NCBI GenBank assembly: GCA_036399055.1
Contig: DASWNX010000028.1
Location: 18,759 to 82,758 of the forward strand
Direction: 5' to 3'
DNA from: Jatrophihabitans sp.
Lineage (GTDB): Bacteria; Actinomycetota; Actinomycetes; Mycobacteriales; Jatrophihabitantaceae
DNA length: 64,000 nt
Of this stretch, positions 25,716 through 35,199 are shown piece after piece. Every line of letters starts with the position of its first letter. Within the stretch, counting starts at the first letter, position 1. The position numbers and the translations under genes were made by a program. Under the pieces are notes generated by a model. That model searched no databases. It saw only the letters and a list, made by a program, of their open reading frames with translations, and was not told the origin of the DNA.

Positions 25716-28490
25716 TCACAGCTGCTGGGCGATCACCCCGCGCCGCAAAGCCGTGCAGGCCGCCGCCGCGGTGGCCCTGATGCCGGGGTCGATCGCGTCG
25801 GCGCGGGCGAGTTGCTCGAGCAGGTCGAGCAGCTGGCGCATCCAGCGCACGAAGTCACCGGCCGGCAGCCCGGCGCCGTCGTCGGACATCGAGCTCAGCA
25901 CCCGGTCCAGCGAGTCGCCCTTGGCCCACCGGTAGCTGGCCCAGACGAAGCCGAGGTCCGGCTCGCGTGAGAGCGGCAGGCGGTGGTCGGCCTCTCGCTC
26001 GCTGACCTCGGCCCACAGCCGCAGGGTGTCGCGCAGCGCGTCGCGCAGCGCTCCGCTGGGAAGCTTCGGCGCGGTCGGCTCGTCCCGGCGGGTCTCATAG
26101 ACCATCGCCGAGCACACCCCGGCCAGCTCGGCGGCGTTCAGACCCGACCAGGCGCCGGCGCGCAGGCACTCGGCGATCAGCAGGTCTGCCTCCGACCAGA
26201 TCCGTGACAGCTGCCGTCCGGCCGTGGTGATCGTGTCACCGGTCTCGGCGGCCGGGCTCATGTAGCCGAGCTCGGTGAGCAGCGCGCACACCTGGTCGAA
26301 GGTCCGCGACAGCGAATGGGTGCGTCCCTCGGCCCGCTGGCGCAGCGCGTCGTTCTCCCGCCGCAACCGGCTGGCCCGCTCGGCCCACCTGGCGTGTTCC
26401 TCGCGGTCGTCGCAGCCGTGGCAGGGATGGGCGCGCAGCGCCGCCCGCAGGTCCGACAGCTCTGGATCGTCGGCGGCGCCGTTGCGATCGCGCCGCCGGC
26501 GTGAACCCGGGTCGGCGATCCTGAGGTTGCGGATCGAGGAGGCCACGTCCTTGCGGGCGCTCGGGTTGCGGTGGTTGAAGTGCTTGGAGATCGGCAACCG
26601 CCCGAGCACCTCGACGACGTGCGGAAAGTCCAGCAGGGTGACCGGCCCGGCCCAGTGGTCCTCGGTGACGACCAGGGGCCGGGGGTCGGCCAGCGGCGAG
26701 GTCCCGGGGTCCACCACCACGGCCAGGCCCGCGCGGCGCCCGGACTGGATCCGGATCACGTCGCCGACCGACAGCGCCTCCAGCGACTGCACGACTGCGG
26801 CCCGGCGATCGGAGACTCCCTTGCGCGACAGCGACTTCTCCCGCTCCGAGAGCCGGGTGCGCAGCTCCTGGTACTCGGCGAAGTCACCCAGATGGCAGTG
26901 CATCCGGCTCTCGTAATCGGCCAGCGACTTCTCGTTGCGGGTGATCTGGCGGGTCAGGCCGACCACCGAGCGGTCGGCCTGGAACTGCGCGAACGATGAC
27001 TCCAGCAGCGCGCGAGCGGTGTCGCGGCCCACCTGGGACACCAGGTTGATCGCCATGTTGTAGGACGGGCGGAACGACGAGCGCAGCGGGTAGGTCCGCG
27101 TCGAGGCCAGGCCGGCCACTCGCGCCGGGTCGATCTCGGGGCTCCACTGCACCACCGCGTGACCCTCGATGTCGATGCCCCGGCGGCCTGCCCGGCCGGT
27201 CAGCTGGGTGTACTCCCCCGGGGTCAGGTCGGCGTGGGCCTCGCCGTTGAACTTGACCAGCCGCTCCAGCAGCACCGTCCGGGCCGGCATGTTGATGCCC
27301 AGCGCGAGGGTCTCGGTGGCGAAGACGACCCGCACCAGGCCCCGGACGAACAGCTCCTCCACGACCTCCTTGAACGCCGGGATCATGCCTGCGTGGTGGG
27401 CGGCGATGCCCCGCTGCAGCCCCTCGGAGAACTCCCAGTAGCCCAGCACGTCGAGGTCCTCGGCGGCCAGGTTGGCCGTCCGGTTCTCGACCAGCAGCCT
27501 GATGTCCTCGCGCTCGTCCTCGGTGGTCAGCCGCAGATTGGCCGCGACGCACTGCCGGACGGCGGCGTCGCACCCGGCTCGGCTGAAGATGAAGTCGATC
27601 GCGGGCAGCAGCCCTTCCCGGTCGAGCCGGCCGATCACGTCAGGGCGCGAGGGCGGACGCCATCGCGGTCCCGGCCCGCCGCGGTAGCGGTCCCTCCCGG
27701 GCCGGCTGCGGTTGGCCAGCTCCGTGGTGCGCATCCGCTCCCGGACGTAGCGCAGCAGCGTCGGGTCGACCCGGACGCCGTCGGGCCCGCCAGCGCCGGT
27801 GTGCGGTGACTCGGTGTCCTCGGCGAACAGGTCGAACATCCTGCTGCCCACCAGCATGTGCTGCCACAGCGGCACCGGCCGCTCCTCGTGGACGATCACC
27901 CGGGTGTCGCCGCGGACCTCGACCAGCCAGTCGCCGAACTCCTCGGCGTTGGAGACCGTCGCCGACAGCGACACCAGCCGCACCGAGTCGGGCAGGTGGA
28001 TGATCACCTCTTCCCAGACCGCGCCCCGGAACCGGTCGCCGAGGTAGTGAACCTCGTCCATCACCACGAAGCCCAGGCCCGCGAGGGCGTCGCTGCCGAC
28101 GTAGAGCATGTTGCGCAGCACTTCGGTGGTCATCACCACGATCGGCGCGTGCGGGTTGATCGCGTTGTCGCCGGTCAGCAGGCCGACGTTGGCAGGGCCG
28201 TAACGCTGCAGCAGGTCGTTGTACTTCTGGTTGGACAGCGCCTTGATCGGCGTGGTGTAGAAGCATTTCTGCCCGACGGCCAGGGCGAGGTAGATGGCGA
28301 ACTCGCCGACTACCGTCTTGCCCGCGCCGGTCGGCGCGCAGACCAGCACGCCGTAGCCCTCTTCCAGAGACTGGCACGCCTGAATCTGGAAGTCGTCGAG
28401 CTCGAAGCTGTAACCGGCCTGGAACTCGGTCACCCTCGGGAACTTCGTCCGCTGACGGGATTGGGCATACCGCTGCGCCGGCGAGGACAT
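25716..28490 (-). CDS. DEAD/DEAH RNA helicase, Ski2/Mtr4-like
   Basis: A 924-residue superfamily 2 helicase. Motif I is APTGAGKT, motif II is MDEVHYLGD (DEVH type), motif III is SLSATVSN, and motif VI is QLTGRAGRRGID. The long C-terminal part after residue 500 matches the Dob1/Mtr4-type arch and helical domains. Family members unwind structured RNA for decay or rRNA processing. Actinomycetes commonly keep this gene just downstream of tatC, as here but with an MFS gene and an SOS site in between. ATG 28490 gives the usual start (MSSPAQRYAQSR); a GTG at 28520 in the same frame is an alternative. Confidence 0.9.
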   Translation of the reverse strand: MSSPAQRYAQSRQRTKFPRVTEFQAGYSFELDDFQIQACQSLEEGYGVLVCAPTGAGKTVVGEFAIYLALAVGQKCFYTTPIKALSNQKYNDLLQRYGPANVGLLTGDNAINPHAPIVVMTTEVLRNMLYVGSDALAGLGFVVMDEVHYLGDRFRGAVWEEVIIHLPDSVRLVSLSATVSNAEEFGDWLVEVRGDTRVIVHEERPVPLWQHMLVGSRMFDLFAEDTESPHTGAGGPDGVRVDPTLLRYVRERMRTTELANRSRPGRDRYRGGPGPRWRPPSRPDVIGRLDREGLLPAIDFIFSRAGCDAAVRQCVAANLRLTTEDEREDIRLLVENRTANLAAEDLDVLGYWEFSEGLQRGIAAHHAGMIPAFKEVVEELFVRGLVRVVFATETLALGINMPARTVLLERLVKFNGEAHADLTPGEYTQLTGRAGRRGIDIEGHAVVQWSPEIDPARVAGLASTRTYPLRSSFRPSYNMAINLVSQVGRDTARALLESSFAQFQADRSVVGLTRQITRNEKSLADYESRMHCHLGDFAEYQELRTRLSEREKSLSRKGVSDRRAAVVQSLEALSVGDVIRIQSGRRAGLAVVVDPGTSPLADPRPLVVTEDHWAGPVTLLDFPHVVEVLGRLPISKHFNHRNPSARKDVASSIRNLRIADPGSRRRRDRNGAADDPELSDLRAALRAHPCHGCDDREEHARWAERASRLRRENDALRQRAEGRTHSLSRTFDQVCALLTELGYMSPAAETGDTITTAGRQLSRIWSEADLLIAECLRAGAWSGLNAAELAGVCSAMVYETRRDEPTAPKLPSGALRDALRDTLRLWAEVSEREADHRLPLSREPDLGFVWASYRWAKGDSLDRVLSSMSDDGAGLPAGDFVRWMRQLLDLLEQLARADAIDPGIRATAAAACTALRRGVIAQQL

Positions 28491-28630
28491 GGCTCCAGCG
28501 TACTTGCGCCTCACGAGCACCTGGCCGTTCTCACGTTCTCAGCCGTTCTGCCGTGCCCAGCGGCGCGCCCAGCGGTCCCCCGCCGTTCCCAGCGGGCCCC
28601 CGTCGTCCTCAGGGTTCTCAGCCGTCCTCG

Positions 28631-28680
28631 GCCGGACCGCGACGCGCCGGACCGCGACGAGCCGGACCGCGACGAGCCGG
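28631..28680. repeat. 15-bp tandem repeat, three copies
   Basis: The unit GCCGGACCGCGACGA occurs at 28646-28660 and 28661-28675, with a one-base variant at 28631-28645 and a partial fourth copy. It lies just after the stop of the small SOS-linked ORF and before the helicase gene. The rest of 28500-28700 shows nothing else recognisable. Confidence 0.75.
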
Positions 28681-28700
28681 ACCGGGTCAGCCGGAGCGGG

Positions 28701-28877
28701 TCAGCCGACCAGATCAGCGGCCTCCTCGCACTGCAGCAGGATCGTGGCGGCGTCGGCGCTGGGCAGCAGCACCGTCAGGGTGAACCTGCCCGGCTCGCTC
28801 GGGCTGAGCGTGGCGCATCGGTCAGACCTCGCCCGCCGCCGACGGGCCGCGGTCAGGCTCGGCGCGAGTTCGGTCAT
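28701..28877 (-). CDS. Small SOS-linked protein, unknown (58 aa)
   Basis: A 58-residue ORF beginning MTELAPSLTAARRRRARSDR and ending LLQCEEAADLVG. The N-terminal third is basic (six Arg between residues 12 and 20); the C-terminal part (residues 31-58) is hydrophobic then acidic and contains Cys21 and Cys50. I recognise no family. Support is contextual: it is the third and longest ORF in a chain of ATGA-overlapped ORFs (7, 14 and 58 codons) that starts right after a LexA box with a good -10 hexamer. The ribosome site before ATG 28877 is weak, so coupling from the 14-codon ORF would be needed. No in-frame start lies upstream before a stop. It may be an SOS-induced small protein, or the signal could belong to a transcript reading on into the helicase. 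Confidence 0.4.
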   Translation of the reverse strand: MTELAPSLTAARRRRARSDRCATLSPSEPGRFTLTVLLPSADAATILLQCEEAADLVG

Positions 28878-28918
28878 CGGGTGCTGCCGGTCGGGAGCGG
28901 GTTCACGGGGGTCTTCAT
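28874..28918 (-). CDS. 14-codon leader ORF, coupled
   Basis: The ORF reads MKTPVNPLPTGSTR. Its ATG is preceded by GTGAAGGT and its stop overlaps the ATG of the 58-residue ORF (ATGA). Its own start overlaps the stop of a 7-codon ORF (28915-28938, MTPTVKV). It probably serves translational coupling or has no peptide function. Confidence 0.25.
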   Translation of the reverse strand: MKTPVNPLPTGSTR

Positions 28919-28945
28919 ACCTTCACTGTCGGCGTCATGGGCCAG

Positions 28946-28951
28946 ATCCTA
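28946..28951 (-). promoter_or_regulatory. -10 hexamer of SOS promoter
   Basis: On the minus strand the hexamer TAGGAT lies just downstream of the LexA box. It is followed by seven bases and then ATG (28938), so transcription would begin at or next to that ATG, a leaderless start of the kind common in actinomycetes. Confidence 0.5.
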
Positions 28952-28952
28952 A

Positions 28953-28968
28953 TCGAACATATGTTCGA
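28953..28968. promoter_or_regulatory. LexA (SOS) box
   Basis: TCGAACATATGTTCGA is a perfect 16-bp palindrome containing the GAACN4GTTC core, an exact match to the mycobacterial/Bacillus-type SOS box. It lies between the 3' end of an MFS gene and a set of small minus-strand ORFs, next to a minus-strand -10 hexamer; LexA bound here would block that promoter. Confidence 0.85.
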
Positions 28969-28993
28969 CTGATGCCCCGACCCGCCGAAACCC

Positions 28994-30505
28994 TCAGGCT
29001 GCGGCCCGCGCGCTGCCCTCCCCCGTGAGATCGGCGCCGGTGGCGCGGTCGCGCAGCAGCGCGTCGCCGACCGCCAGCGCCAGGGCGAGCACCAGGAACA
29101 CCACCGCGACGAGCAGCCCGTGTTGCAGGGCCCGGCCGTAGTCTCCCCGGCTGGCCGACAGCTGGGCGTAGAACACCGAACCCACCGCGGCGATGCCGAT
29201 CGCGGCCCCGATCCGCTGACCGACCTGGATCAGGCCGCCGGCCGTGCCACCCTGCTCGACCGGCACCTCTGACAGCGTCAGCGTCTGGTTCGGCGAGATG
29301 ACCAGGCCCGAACCGACGCCACCCACCAGCAGCGGGGCGATCAGGGCCCAGCCGGTGAGGTCGGCGGGCACTTCACGGACCACCAGGATCACTCCGAGAT
29401 AGCCGGCCACCACCAACCCCAGCCCGGTCACCACCAGCCCCCGGCCGAACCGGTGCACCACCCGCCCGGCCAGCCCAGCGGCCAACCCCGAGCCGACGGC
29501 AAAGGGCAGCGTGACCAGGCCGGCCAGCAGCGCCGAGTAGCCCAGGCCGAACTGCAACAGCAGGGTCAGGACGAAGAACAGCGAGGTGAAGCCGGCGAAG
29601 TAGATGGTGATCATCGAGCTGCCGAAGGAGAAGGACCGCCGGCGAAACAGCGTCAGGTCGACCAGGGCGTCGCCGCCCCGGTTGCGATACCGCACCTCCC
29701 AGGCCAGGAAGCTGGCCAGCAGCAGCGCCGCCAGGGGCACCAGCAGCCATTTGGCGTTGCCCTTCCACTGCTGCTCCTGCACGAAGGGAAGCAGCAGCAC
29801 CACCACGCCGAGGCCTAACAGCAGCACCCCGACCGGGTCGAGGTCATTCCGCCGGGCTCGCTGCTCGGCCGATGCCTGCGGCAGCAGCCGCATCGCGAAC
29901 GGCACGGCGAGCAGGCCGATCGGCAGGTTCACGAAGAACACGTACCGCCAGCCGTGGGTCTCACCGAAGACCTCGATCAGCAGGCCGCCGATCAGCGGCC
30001 CCAGCGCCGTCGAGATGCCGACCATGGCGCCGAACAGGCCGAATGCCTTGGCTCGCTCCCGGCCGCGGAACAGTTGCTGGATGAGCGCGCTGATCTGCGG
30101 CGTCAGCAACCCCGCGGCCAGCCCCTGGCTCAGCCGGGCGATCACCAGCCAGGTCGGGTTCGGCGCCACCCCGCAGAGCAGGCTGGCGAACGTGAACGCC
30201 AGCATGCCGAAGATGAACAGCCTGCGCCGGCCGCGGGCGTCACCCAGTCGGCCGGCCGGCACCAGCAACAGCCCGAAGGTCAGCGAGTACCCCGAGAGCA
30301 CCCACTGGATGGCCTCGCCGGAGGCGTGCAGGCCCACGTCGATCGAGTGCAGCGCGACGTTGACGATCGAGACGTCCAACAGCACCATGGACCCGCCGAC
30401 CAGGCAGACTGCCAGCGCCTTCCAGCGGTTGGGGTCGGGCACGAAACCGTCCTCGACTCTGGCCGGTGAGCTGTCGGGGACCTGCGGCGCGGGAGAAGCT
30501 GACAC
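28994..30505 (-). CDS. MFS drug exporter, DHA2 (EmrB/QacA) type
   Basis: A 503-residue transporter with about 14 hydrophobic segments. The DHA2 mark in the first helix is GGSMVLLDVSIVNVALHSI, the loop 2-3 motif is GRLGDARGRRRLF, and motif C GISTALGPLIGGLLIE (antiporter motif) is clear. It exports drugs or metabolites using the proton gradient. There is no TetR or MarR regulator beside it. It lies between tatC and the helicase gene, an unusual insertion in this otherwise conserved actinobacterial order. The C-terminal tail is short and cytosolic. Confidence 0.9.
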   Translation of the reverse strand: MSASPAPQVPDSSPARVEDGFVPDPNRWKALAVCLVGGSMVLLDVSIVNVALHSIDVGLHASGEAIQWVLSGYSLTFGLLLVPAGRLGDARGRRRLFIFGMLAFTFASLLCGVAPNPTWLVIARLSQGLAAGLLTPQISALIQQLFRGRERAKAFGLFGAMVGISTALGPLIGGLLIEVFGETHGWRYVFFVNLPIGLLAVPFAMRLLPQASAEQRARRNDLDPVGVLLLGLGVVVLLLPFVQEQQWKGNAKWLLVPLAALLLASFLAWEVRYRNRGGDALVDLTLFRRRSFSFGSSMITIYFAGFTSLFFVLTLLLQFGLGYSALLAGLVTLPFAVGSGLAAGLAGRVVHRFGRGLVVTGLGLVVAGYLGVILVVREVPADLTGWALIAPLLVGGVGSGLVISPNQTLTLSEVPVEQGGTAGGLIQVGQRIGAAIGIAAVGSVFYAQLSASRGDYGRALQHGLLVAVVFLVLALALAVGDALLRDRATGADLTGEGSARAAA

Positions 30506-30609
30506 CCATCCATCGTGCCTGAGCCGCCGACCACCGGTGTCCCCTGCGCCGACGCCGGTCTCGTGGGCTGCTGGCTCCCGGCTACTGGCTACCGGTTACC
30601 GGCGCCGGC

Positions 30610-31518
30610 TCAGGGCAGGTCGCTCCATCCGGAGTCGGCGCGGGCCGGGCCGGGCAGCTTCTCAGGCAGCGGGTCCACCGTCGAGGCCACGTCGTCGGGA
30701 AGCTGCTCGGCCTCGGCCGCGGCCTCGCGCCGGGCCAGCCGCCGGTCGTGCAGGAAACACCACAGCACGGCCAGCTCGAAGAGCAGGCACATCGGCAGCG
30801 CCATCGCGACCATGGTGAACGGGTCGGCAGACGGGGTCGCCACCCCGGCGAACAGGAAGATCAGGAAGATCCCGAGCCGCTGGCCGCGCTTGAGCAGCGA
30901 GAACGGCAGCACCCGCACGGCGTTGAGCATCACGATCAGCAGCGGCAGCTCGAACGAGGCCCCGAAGACGGTGAGCATCAAGATCACGAACGAGATGTAG
31001 TAGTTGACGTCCAGACCGGCCTGGGTGCCACTGCCGGCCTGGGTGATCAGCACGTCCAGGCCCTTGTACAAGGTCAGGTAGGCCAGGCTCATCCCGAGGG
31101 CGAACAGCACCGTGGAGATCGCGACGAAGGCGACCGTCCAGCGCTTCTCGTGCCGGTGCAGGCCGGGCGTGACGAAGGCCCACAGCTGATAGAGCCACAG
31201 CGGGGCGGTCAGGACAGCGCCGGCCACCACCGAGACCTTGAGCCGGATGGTGAACCCGTCCAGCGGCGCCCGGAACAGCAGCTTGCACTGCTCTGGGCTC
31301 TGGTCGAGGGCTCCGAGGCGGTGCTCGAAGGAGATGTTGCAGTACGGCTGCTTCAGCAGCGCCAGCAGCGGGTTGTAGATGATCCACCCGACGATCGCGC
31401 CCAGAGCGACGATGACCATGACGATGATCAGGCGCCTGCGCAGTTCGCGCAGGTGGTCCAGCACCGACATCCGGCCCTCGGGATTGGCCTTGGTCGAGCG
31501 CTTGAGCGACCGGGTCAT
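30610..31518 (-). CDS. tatC: Sec-independent translocase TatC
   Basis: A 302-residue membrane protein with six hydrophobic helices. The N-terminal signature MSVLDHLRELRRRLI (residues 18-32, with the functional Glu) and TAPLWLYQLWAFVTPGL in the first periplasmic loop region are diagnostic. It forms the receptor for twin-arginine signal peptides. A Tat-type lipoprotein candidate (Rieske) is encoded 5 kb away. Its ATG overlaps the stop of the small membrane gene upstream (ATGA). The position downstream of pafBC is the standard actinobacterial arrangement. Confidence 0.95.
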   Translation of the reverse strand: MTRSLKRSTKANPEGRMSVLDHLRELRRRLIIVMVIVALGAIVGWIIYNPLLALLKQPYCNISFEHRLGALDQSPEQCKLLFRAPLDGFTIRLKVSVVAGAVLTAPLWLYQLWAFVTPGLHRHEKRWTVAFVAISTVLFALGMSLAYLTLYKGLDVLITQAGSGTQAGLDVNYYISFVILMLTVFGASFELPLLIVMLNAVRVLPFSLLKRGQRLGIFLIFLFAGVATPSADPFTMVAMALPMCLLFELAVLWCFLHDRRLARREAAAEAEQLPDDVASTVDPLPEKLPGPARADSGWSDLP

Positions 31519-31709
31519 CGCAGCCTGTCCGCCGCGGCCTGCAACTGGGCGCCCAGTCGGGTCAGCTCGGCCATCTGCTGCTCGAGCCTGGCGCGTTCAG
31601 CGACCAGCCGCCGTGACTTCCAACTGATCTCATAACTGGCGAAGCCGAGCACGACCACGGCCAACAGGACAGCGAAGCCCCACGCGCCGGCGACAATCCA
31701 ACCCTGCAT
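31515..31709 (-). CDS. Small single-pass membrane protein in the tatA position
   Basis: A 64-residue protein: one N-terminal helix (residues 3-25), a short basic turn (WKSRRLVAER), then a heptad-like amphipathic or coiled-coil helix rich in Leu, Gln and Glu. It sits exactly where tatA normally lies (between pafC and tatC, 4-bp overlap with tatC). It lacks the TatA hinge FGP/FGxKKLP and the charged GxWE entry. It may be a very divergent TatA/TatB-like subunit or an unrelated accessory protein. The true tatA would then lie elsewhere in the genome. Confidence 0.7.
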   Translation of the reverse strand: MQGWIVAGAWGFAVLLAVVVLGFASYEISWKSRRLVAERARLEQQMAELTRLGAQLQAAADRLR

Positions 31710-31720
31710 GACTGGGCAGC

Positions 31721-32665
31721 TTACTGTTCGCGGTAGGCGGCCAGCGCCTGTGTGGCCGAGGCCTCGACGTCACGGGCCAACCAGTCCGGGGCCAGCACGG
31801 TGACCGCGCCGCCCGAGCGCCGGGCCAGCGCCGCCACCCAGGCCGGATTGGCCACCCGCAGCGTCACCCGCAAGGCCGCGCCCACCTGCTGCACCGTCTC
31901 GCACGGGTAGTAGTCACTGACCCATTCCCAACCCGGGCCCAGCCGCAGCTCGACCAGCAGATGCTCCGGCGCGGGCCGGTAGACCCCGGCGCTGACGTCG
32001 GTCAGGGTCACAGTGGCCGGCACGTCGGCCGGCTCGTCGAGCAGCGTCGCGTCCTCGATCCGGTCCACCCGGAAGATCCGCATGCCCTCGGCCCGGCGGC
32101 ACCACGCCTCCAGGTACCCGATCTCCTCGGCGACGAAGACCCGGACCGGGTCGATGACCCGGCGGGTCGTCTCGTCGCGGTTGGCGGAGTAGTAGTCCAT
32201 TTCGATGGCGCGCTTCTGCTCGACCGCCTGCCGGGCCAGGTTGAGCCAGCGATCACGCCCGGCCAGTCGGATGTCCACCGCGTCGGCGTCCAGGTGCTGG
32301 CCGGCCGCTGCCTCGATCTTGGTCAGGGCTCGCTCGGCCGCGCCGCCCTGGGTAGCGCCCGGGACGTCGGTCAGGGCGCGCAGGGCGACCGCCAGCGTCA
32401 TCGCCTCGGTCGCGGTCAGCTTCAACGGCCTGCTCAGGCCGCCGTCGTAGGTGACCGACACCGTGTCCCCGTCGAACATCAGGTCGATCAGGTCCTCGGG
32501 CCCGGAGCTGCGTCCGCACAGCCACAGCATCTCCAGCTCCTTGCGCAGCTGCTCCTCACCGATCCCGAACGTGCGCGCGGTCTCGCTGATCGAGGCCACT
32601 CCCTGCGACAGGATGTAAGGCACCAGGGCCAGCAACCGGGACACCTTGTCGCTGGTGTCGGTCAC
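31721..32665 (-). CDS. pafC: PafC, WYL-domain transcriptional regulator
   Basis: A 314-residue protein with an N-terminal winged helix (LVPYILSQGVASISETARTFGI) and a central WYL domain (YYSANRDETTRRVIDPVRVFV, then GYLEAWCRRAEGMRIFRVDRI). With PafB it forms the activator of the LexA-independent DNA-damage response, known from mycobacteria. The ligand-sensing residues of the WYL domain are in place. It overlaps pafB by ATGA and follows in the same operon as pafA. Confidence 0.93.
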   Translation of the reverse strand: MTDTSDKVSRLLALVPYILSQGVASISETARTFGIGEEQLRKELEMLWLCGRSSGPEDLIDLMFDGDTVSVTYDGGLSRPLKLTATEAMTLAVALRALTDVPGATQGGAAERALTKIEAAAGQHLDADAVDIRLAGRDRWLNLARQAVEQKRAIEMDYYSANRDETTRRVIDPVRVFVAEEIGYLEAWCRRAEGMRIFRVDRIEDATLLDEPADVPATVTLTDVSAGVYRPAPEHLLVELRLGPGWEWVSDYYPCETVQQVGAALRVTLRVANPAWVAALARRSGGAVTVLAPDWLARDVEASATQALAAYREQ

Positions 32666-33777
32666 CGGCCACCGCCGGTCAACGCCGTGCCTCCGGCCAC
32701 CGCCGCAGGCTCGGCGCTCTCGGCACCCGGTCGGCCGCCGGTGACGCCGCTGAGCAACCCGATCACCGCGGTCACCAGCTCCGGCGGCTCGAGCGCGACG
32801 GCTTCGGCCCCGGCGCCGGCCACCAGCCCGGCAAGCCGGTCGAGGTCGCGGTAGTCCAGGGTCAGCACATCTCCCTCGGCGGTGCTGCGCACCTGCCGCG
32901 CCTGGCGCCGCAGCTGGCCGCCGCGGCCCGGAGCGACCCGCACACTGGCCAGCTGGTCGGGTTGGTGGTTGGCGCCCCGGACCAGCTCGAGCATGTCCAG
33001 GTCCTCAGGACGGCTGGTCTCGGCGGCGGTGGCCAGTGTCCTGACCTCGCCGACGATCCGGTCCAGCCGGAAGCTGCGCACATCGCCACGGCCTCGGTCA
33101 TAGCCGACCACGTACCACCGGCCACGCCAGGACAGCACTCCCCACGGCTCGAGAACCCGTTTCTGCGGCGCGGGGGCCGACTGCTTGCGGTGGGCGAACT
33201 GCACCACCCGGCGCTCGGACACCGCCGCGACCAGGCCCGGCAGCGCCGGCTCGTTGCCCGGCAGCGGGGGCAACGCGTCGGCGCCGGGCGGCTCCTCGAT
33301 CTCGATTCCGGCGGCGCGCAGCTTGATCAGCGCGGTCCGGGCCTCGGTGGCCAGCGACGCGGTGCTCCAGAGCCGGCCGGCCAGTCCCACCGCGGCCGCC
33401 TCGTCGGCGGTGAACTCGATCGGCGGCAGCTCGAACTGGTGCCGGGCGATCCGGTAGCCGTCCTCGGTGTCGAAGACGGAGTTGCGCCCGGTCTCCAGCG
33501 GGATCCCGAGCTCGCGCAGCTCGGCCTTGTCGCGCTCGAAGCTCCGCTTGAAAGCCTCGTCGGGATTGGTGGAGTCCTCTGACACCTCATAGCCCTCGAC
33601 GGTGTCGCGGATGCGGTCAGCGGTGATGTACTGCCGGGTCGAGAGCAGGCACAGCACCAGAGACACCAGTCGTTGCTGTCGACGCGCCGCCATGTCCGAC
33701 AACGGTAGGCGACGCCGACGCCCGCGCGGCGCGCCACCCCGGGCGGGCTGCGTGGTTCGTCGGGCCCCGGCGTTCAC
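32662..33777 (-). CDS. pafB: PafB, WYL-domain transcriptional regulator
   Basis: A 371-residue partner of PafC with a winged-helix start ([25 protein letters not shown]) and a WYL core ([36 protein letters not shown]). The GTG start at 33777 overlaps the pafA stop (ATGTGA), which favours it. It adds a 28-residue Arg-rich leader, and ATG 33693 would give the usual family N-terminus. PafBC activates repair genes on DNA damage. The link of this regulator with Pup ligase (PafA) in one operon is conserved across proteasome-bearing actinomycetes. Confidence 0.93.
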   Translation of the reverse strand: MNAGARRTTQPARGGAPRGRRRRLPLSDMAARRQQRLVSLVLCLLSTRQYITADRIRDTVEGYEVSEDSTNPDEAFKRSFERDKAELRELGIPLETGRNSVFDTEDGYRIARHQFELPPIEFTADEAAAVGLAGRLWSTASLATEARTALIKLRAAGIEIEEPPGADALPPLPGNEPALPGLVAAVSERRVVQFAHRKQSAPAPQKRVLEPWGVLSWRGRWYVVGYDRGRGDVRSFRLDRIVGEVRTLATAAETSRPEDLDMLELVRGANHQPDQLASVRVAPGRGGQLRRQARQVRSTAEGDVLTLDYRDLDRLAGLVAGAGAEAVALEPPELVTAVIGLLSGVTGGRPGAESAEPAAVAGGTALTGGGR

Positions 33778-35132
33778 ATCGAGGCAATCAGCTTCTCGAC
33801 CCGGTCATCGACCGCTCGGAACGGGTCCTTGCACAGCACGGTCCGCTGGGCCTGGTCGTTCAGCTTGAGGTGGACCCAGTCCACCGTGAAGTCACGCCTG
33901 GTCTCCTGCGCGCGCTTGATGAACTCCCCGCGCAGCTTGGCCCGGGTGGTCTGGGGCGGCACGCTCTTGGCCTCGAACACCGCCAGGTCAGAGGTCGTCC
34001 GGGTGACCGCGCCGCGGTTGGCCAGCAGGTAGTACAGACCCCGGTCCCGCCGGATGTCGTGATAGGTCAGGTCGAGCTGGGCGATCCGCGGCGAGGACAG
34101 CGGCAGGTCGTAGCGGTTGCGGTAGCGCTCCAGCAGCTGGTACTTGGTGGCCCAGTCGATCTCGCGGTCGATCAGGCTGAGGTCGCCGGACTCGACCGCC
34201 TTGAGGGTCCGGCCCCACAGGTCGAGCACCTGCTCGGTGACCGGGTCCGAGCCCGTGGCGTCGACGAACGTCCGCGCCTTCTCGAAGTACTCCCGCTGGA
34301 TCTCGCTGGCACTGGCCTGCCGGCCGTTGGCCAGCTTCACCTGCCGGCTGCCGGTCAGGTCGTGGCTGATCTCGCGGATCGCCCGGATCGGGTTCTCCAG
34401 GGTCAGGTCCTTGAAGGTGATGCCCTGCTCCATCATCCGCAGCACCAGGTCGGCGCTGCCCACCTTGAGCAGGGTGGTGGACTCGTTCATGTTGGAGTCG
34501 CCGACGATGACGTGCAGCCGCCGGTAGCGCTCGGCGTCGGCGTGCGGCTCGTCCCGGGTGTTGATGATGGGCCTTGACCGGGTGGTGGCCGAGGAGACGC
34601 CCTCCCAGATGTGCTCGGCCCGCTGGCTGAGGCAGTAGACCGCGCCCCGGGGGGTCTGCAGCACCTTTCCCGCGCCGCAGATCAGCTGCCGGGTGACCAG
34701 GAACGGGATCAGCACGTCGGCCATCCGGCTGAACTCGCCGTGCCGGGCGACCAGGAAGTTCTCATGGCAGCCGTAGGAGTTGCCGGCCGAGTCGGTGTTG
34801 TTCTTGAACAAGTAGATGTCGCCGGCGATGCCCTCGTCGTTGAGCCGCTTCTCGGCGTCGATGAGCAGGCCCTCCAGGATCCGCTCACCGGCCTTGTCGT
34901 GGGTGACCAGGCTGAGCAGCGAATCGCACTCGGGGGTGGCGTACTCGGGATGGCTGCCCACGTCGAGGTAGAGCCGGGCGCCGTTGCGCAGGAAGACGTT
35001 GGAGGACCGGCCCCAGCTCACCACCCGGCGAAACAGGTAGCGGGCCACCTCGTCAGGGCTGAGCCGGCGCTGACCCTCAAAAGTGCAGGTCACACCGTAT
35101 TCGTTCTCGATACCGAAGATGCGTCGCTGCAC
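33774..35132 (-). CDS. pafA: Pup-protein ligase PafA
   Basis: A 452-residue glutamine-synthetase-like ligase. The ATP/Mg site residues are seen in [16 protein letters not shown] (Glu at residue 9) and [16 protein letters not shown], with the catalytic-base Asp in LYLD. Further family blocks are [19 protein letters not shown] and [19 protein letters not shown]. It phosphorylates the C-terminal Glu of deamidated Pup and ligates it to target lysines. The length equals that of the mycobacterial enzyme. It leads the pafA-pafB-pafC-tat operon; prcA and the ECF/Rieske genes lie upstream. Confidence 0.97.
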   Translation of the reverse strand: MQRRIFGIENEYGVTCTFEGQRRLSPDEVARYLFRRVVSWGRSSNVFLRNGARLYLDVGSHPEYATPECDSLLSLVTHDKAGERILEGLLIDAEKRLNDEGIAGDIYLFKNNTDSAGNSYGCHENFLVARHGEFSRMADVLIPFLVTRQLICGAGKVLQTPRGAVYCLSQRAEHIWEGVSSATTRSRPIINTRDEPHADAERYRRLHVIVGDSNMNESTTLLKVGSADLVLRMMEQGITFKDLTLENPIRAIREISHDLTGSRQVKLANGRQASASEIQREYFEKARTFVDATGSDPVTEQVLDLWGRTLKAVESGDLSLIDREIDWATKYQLLERYRNRYDLPLSSPRIAQLDLTYHDIRRDRGLYYLLANRGAVTRTTSDLAVFEAKSVPPQTTRAKLRGEFIKRAQETRRDFTVDWVHLKLNDQAQRTVLCKDPFRAVDDRVEKLIASM

Positions 35133-35199
35133 GAACCCAGCCTAGTCAGCGTTGGAGCCGGATGCGCCTTGTGTGGCGTCATCGGCATGCATTTGTCGC

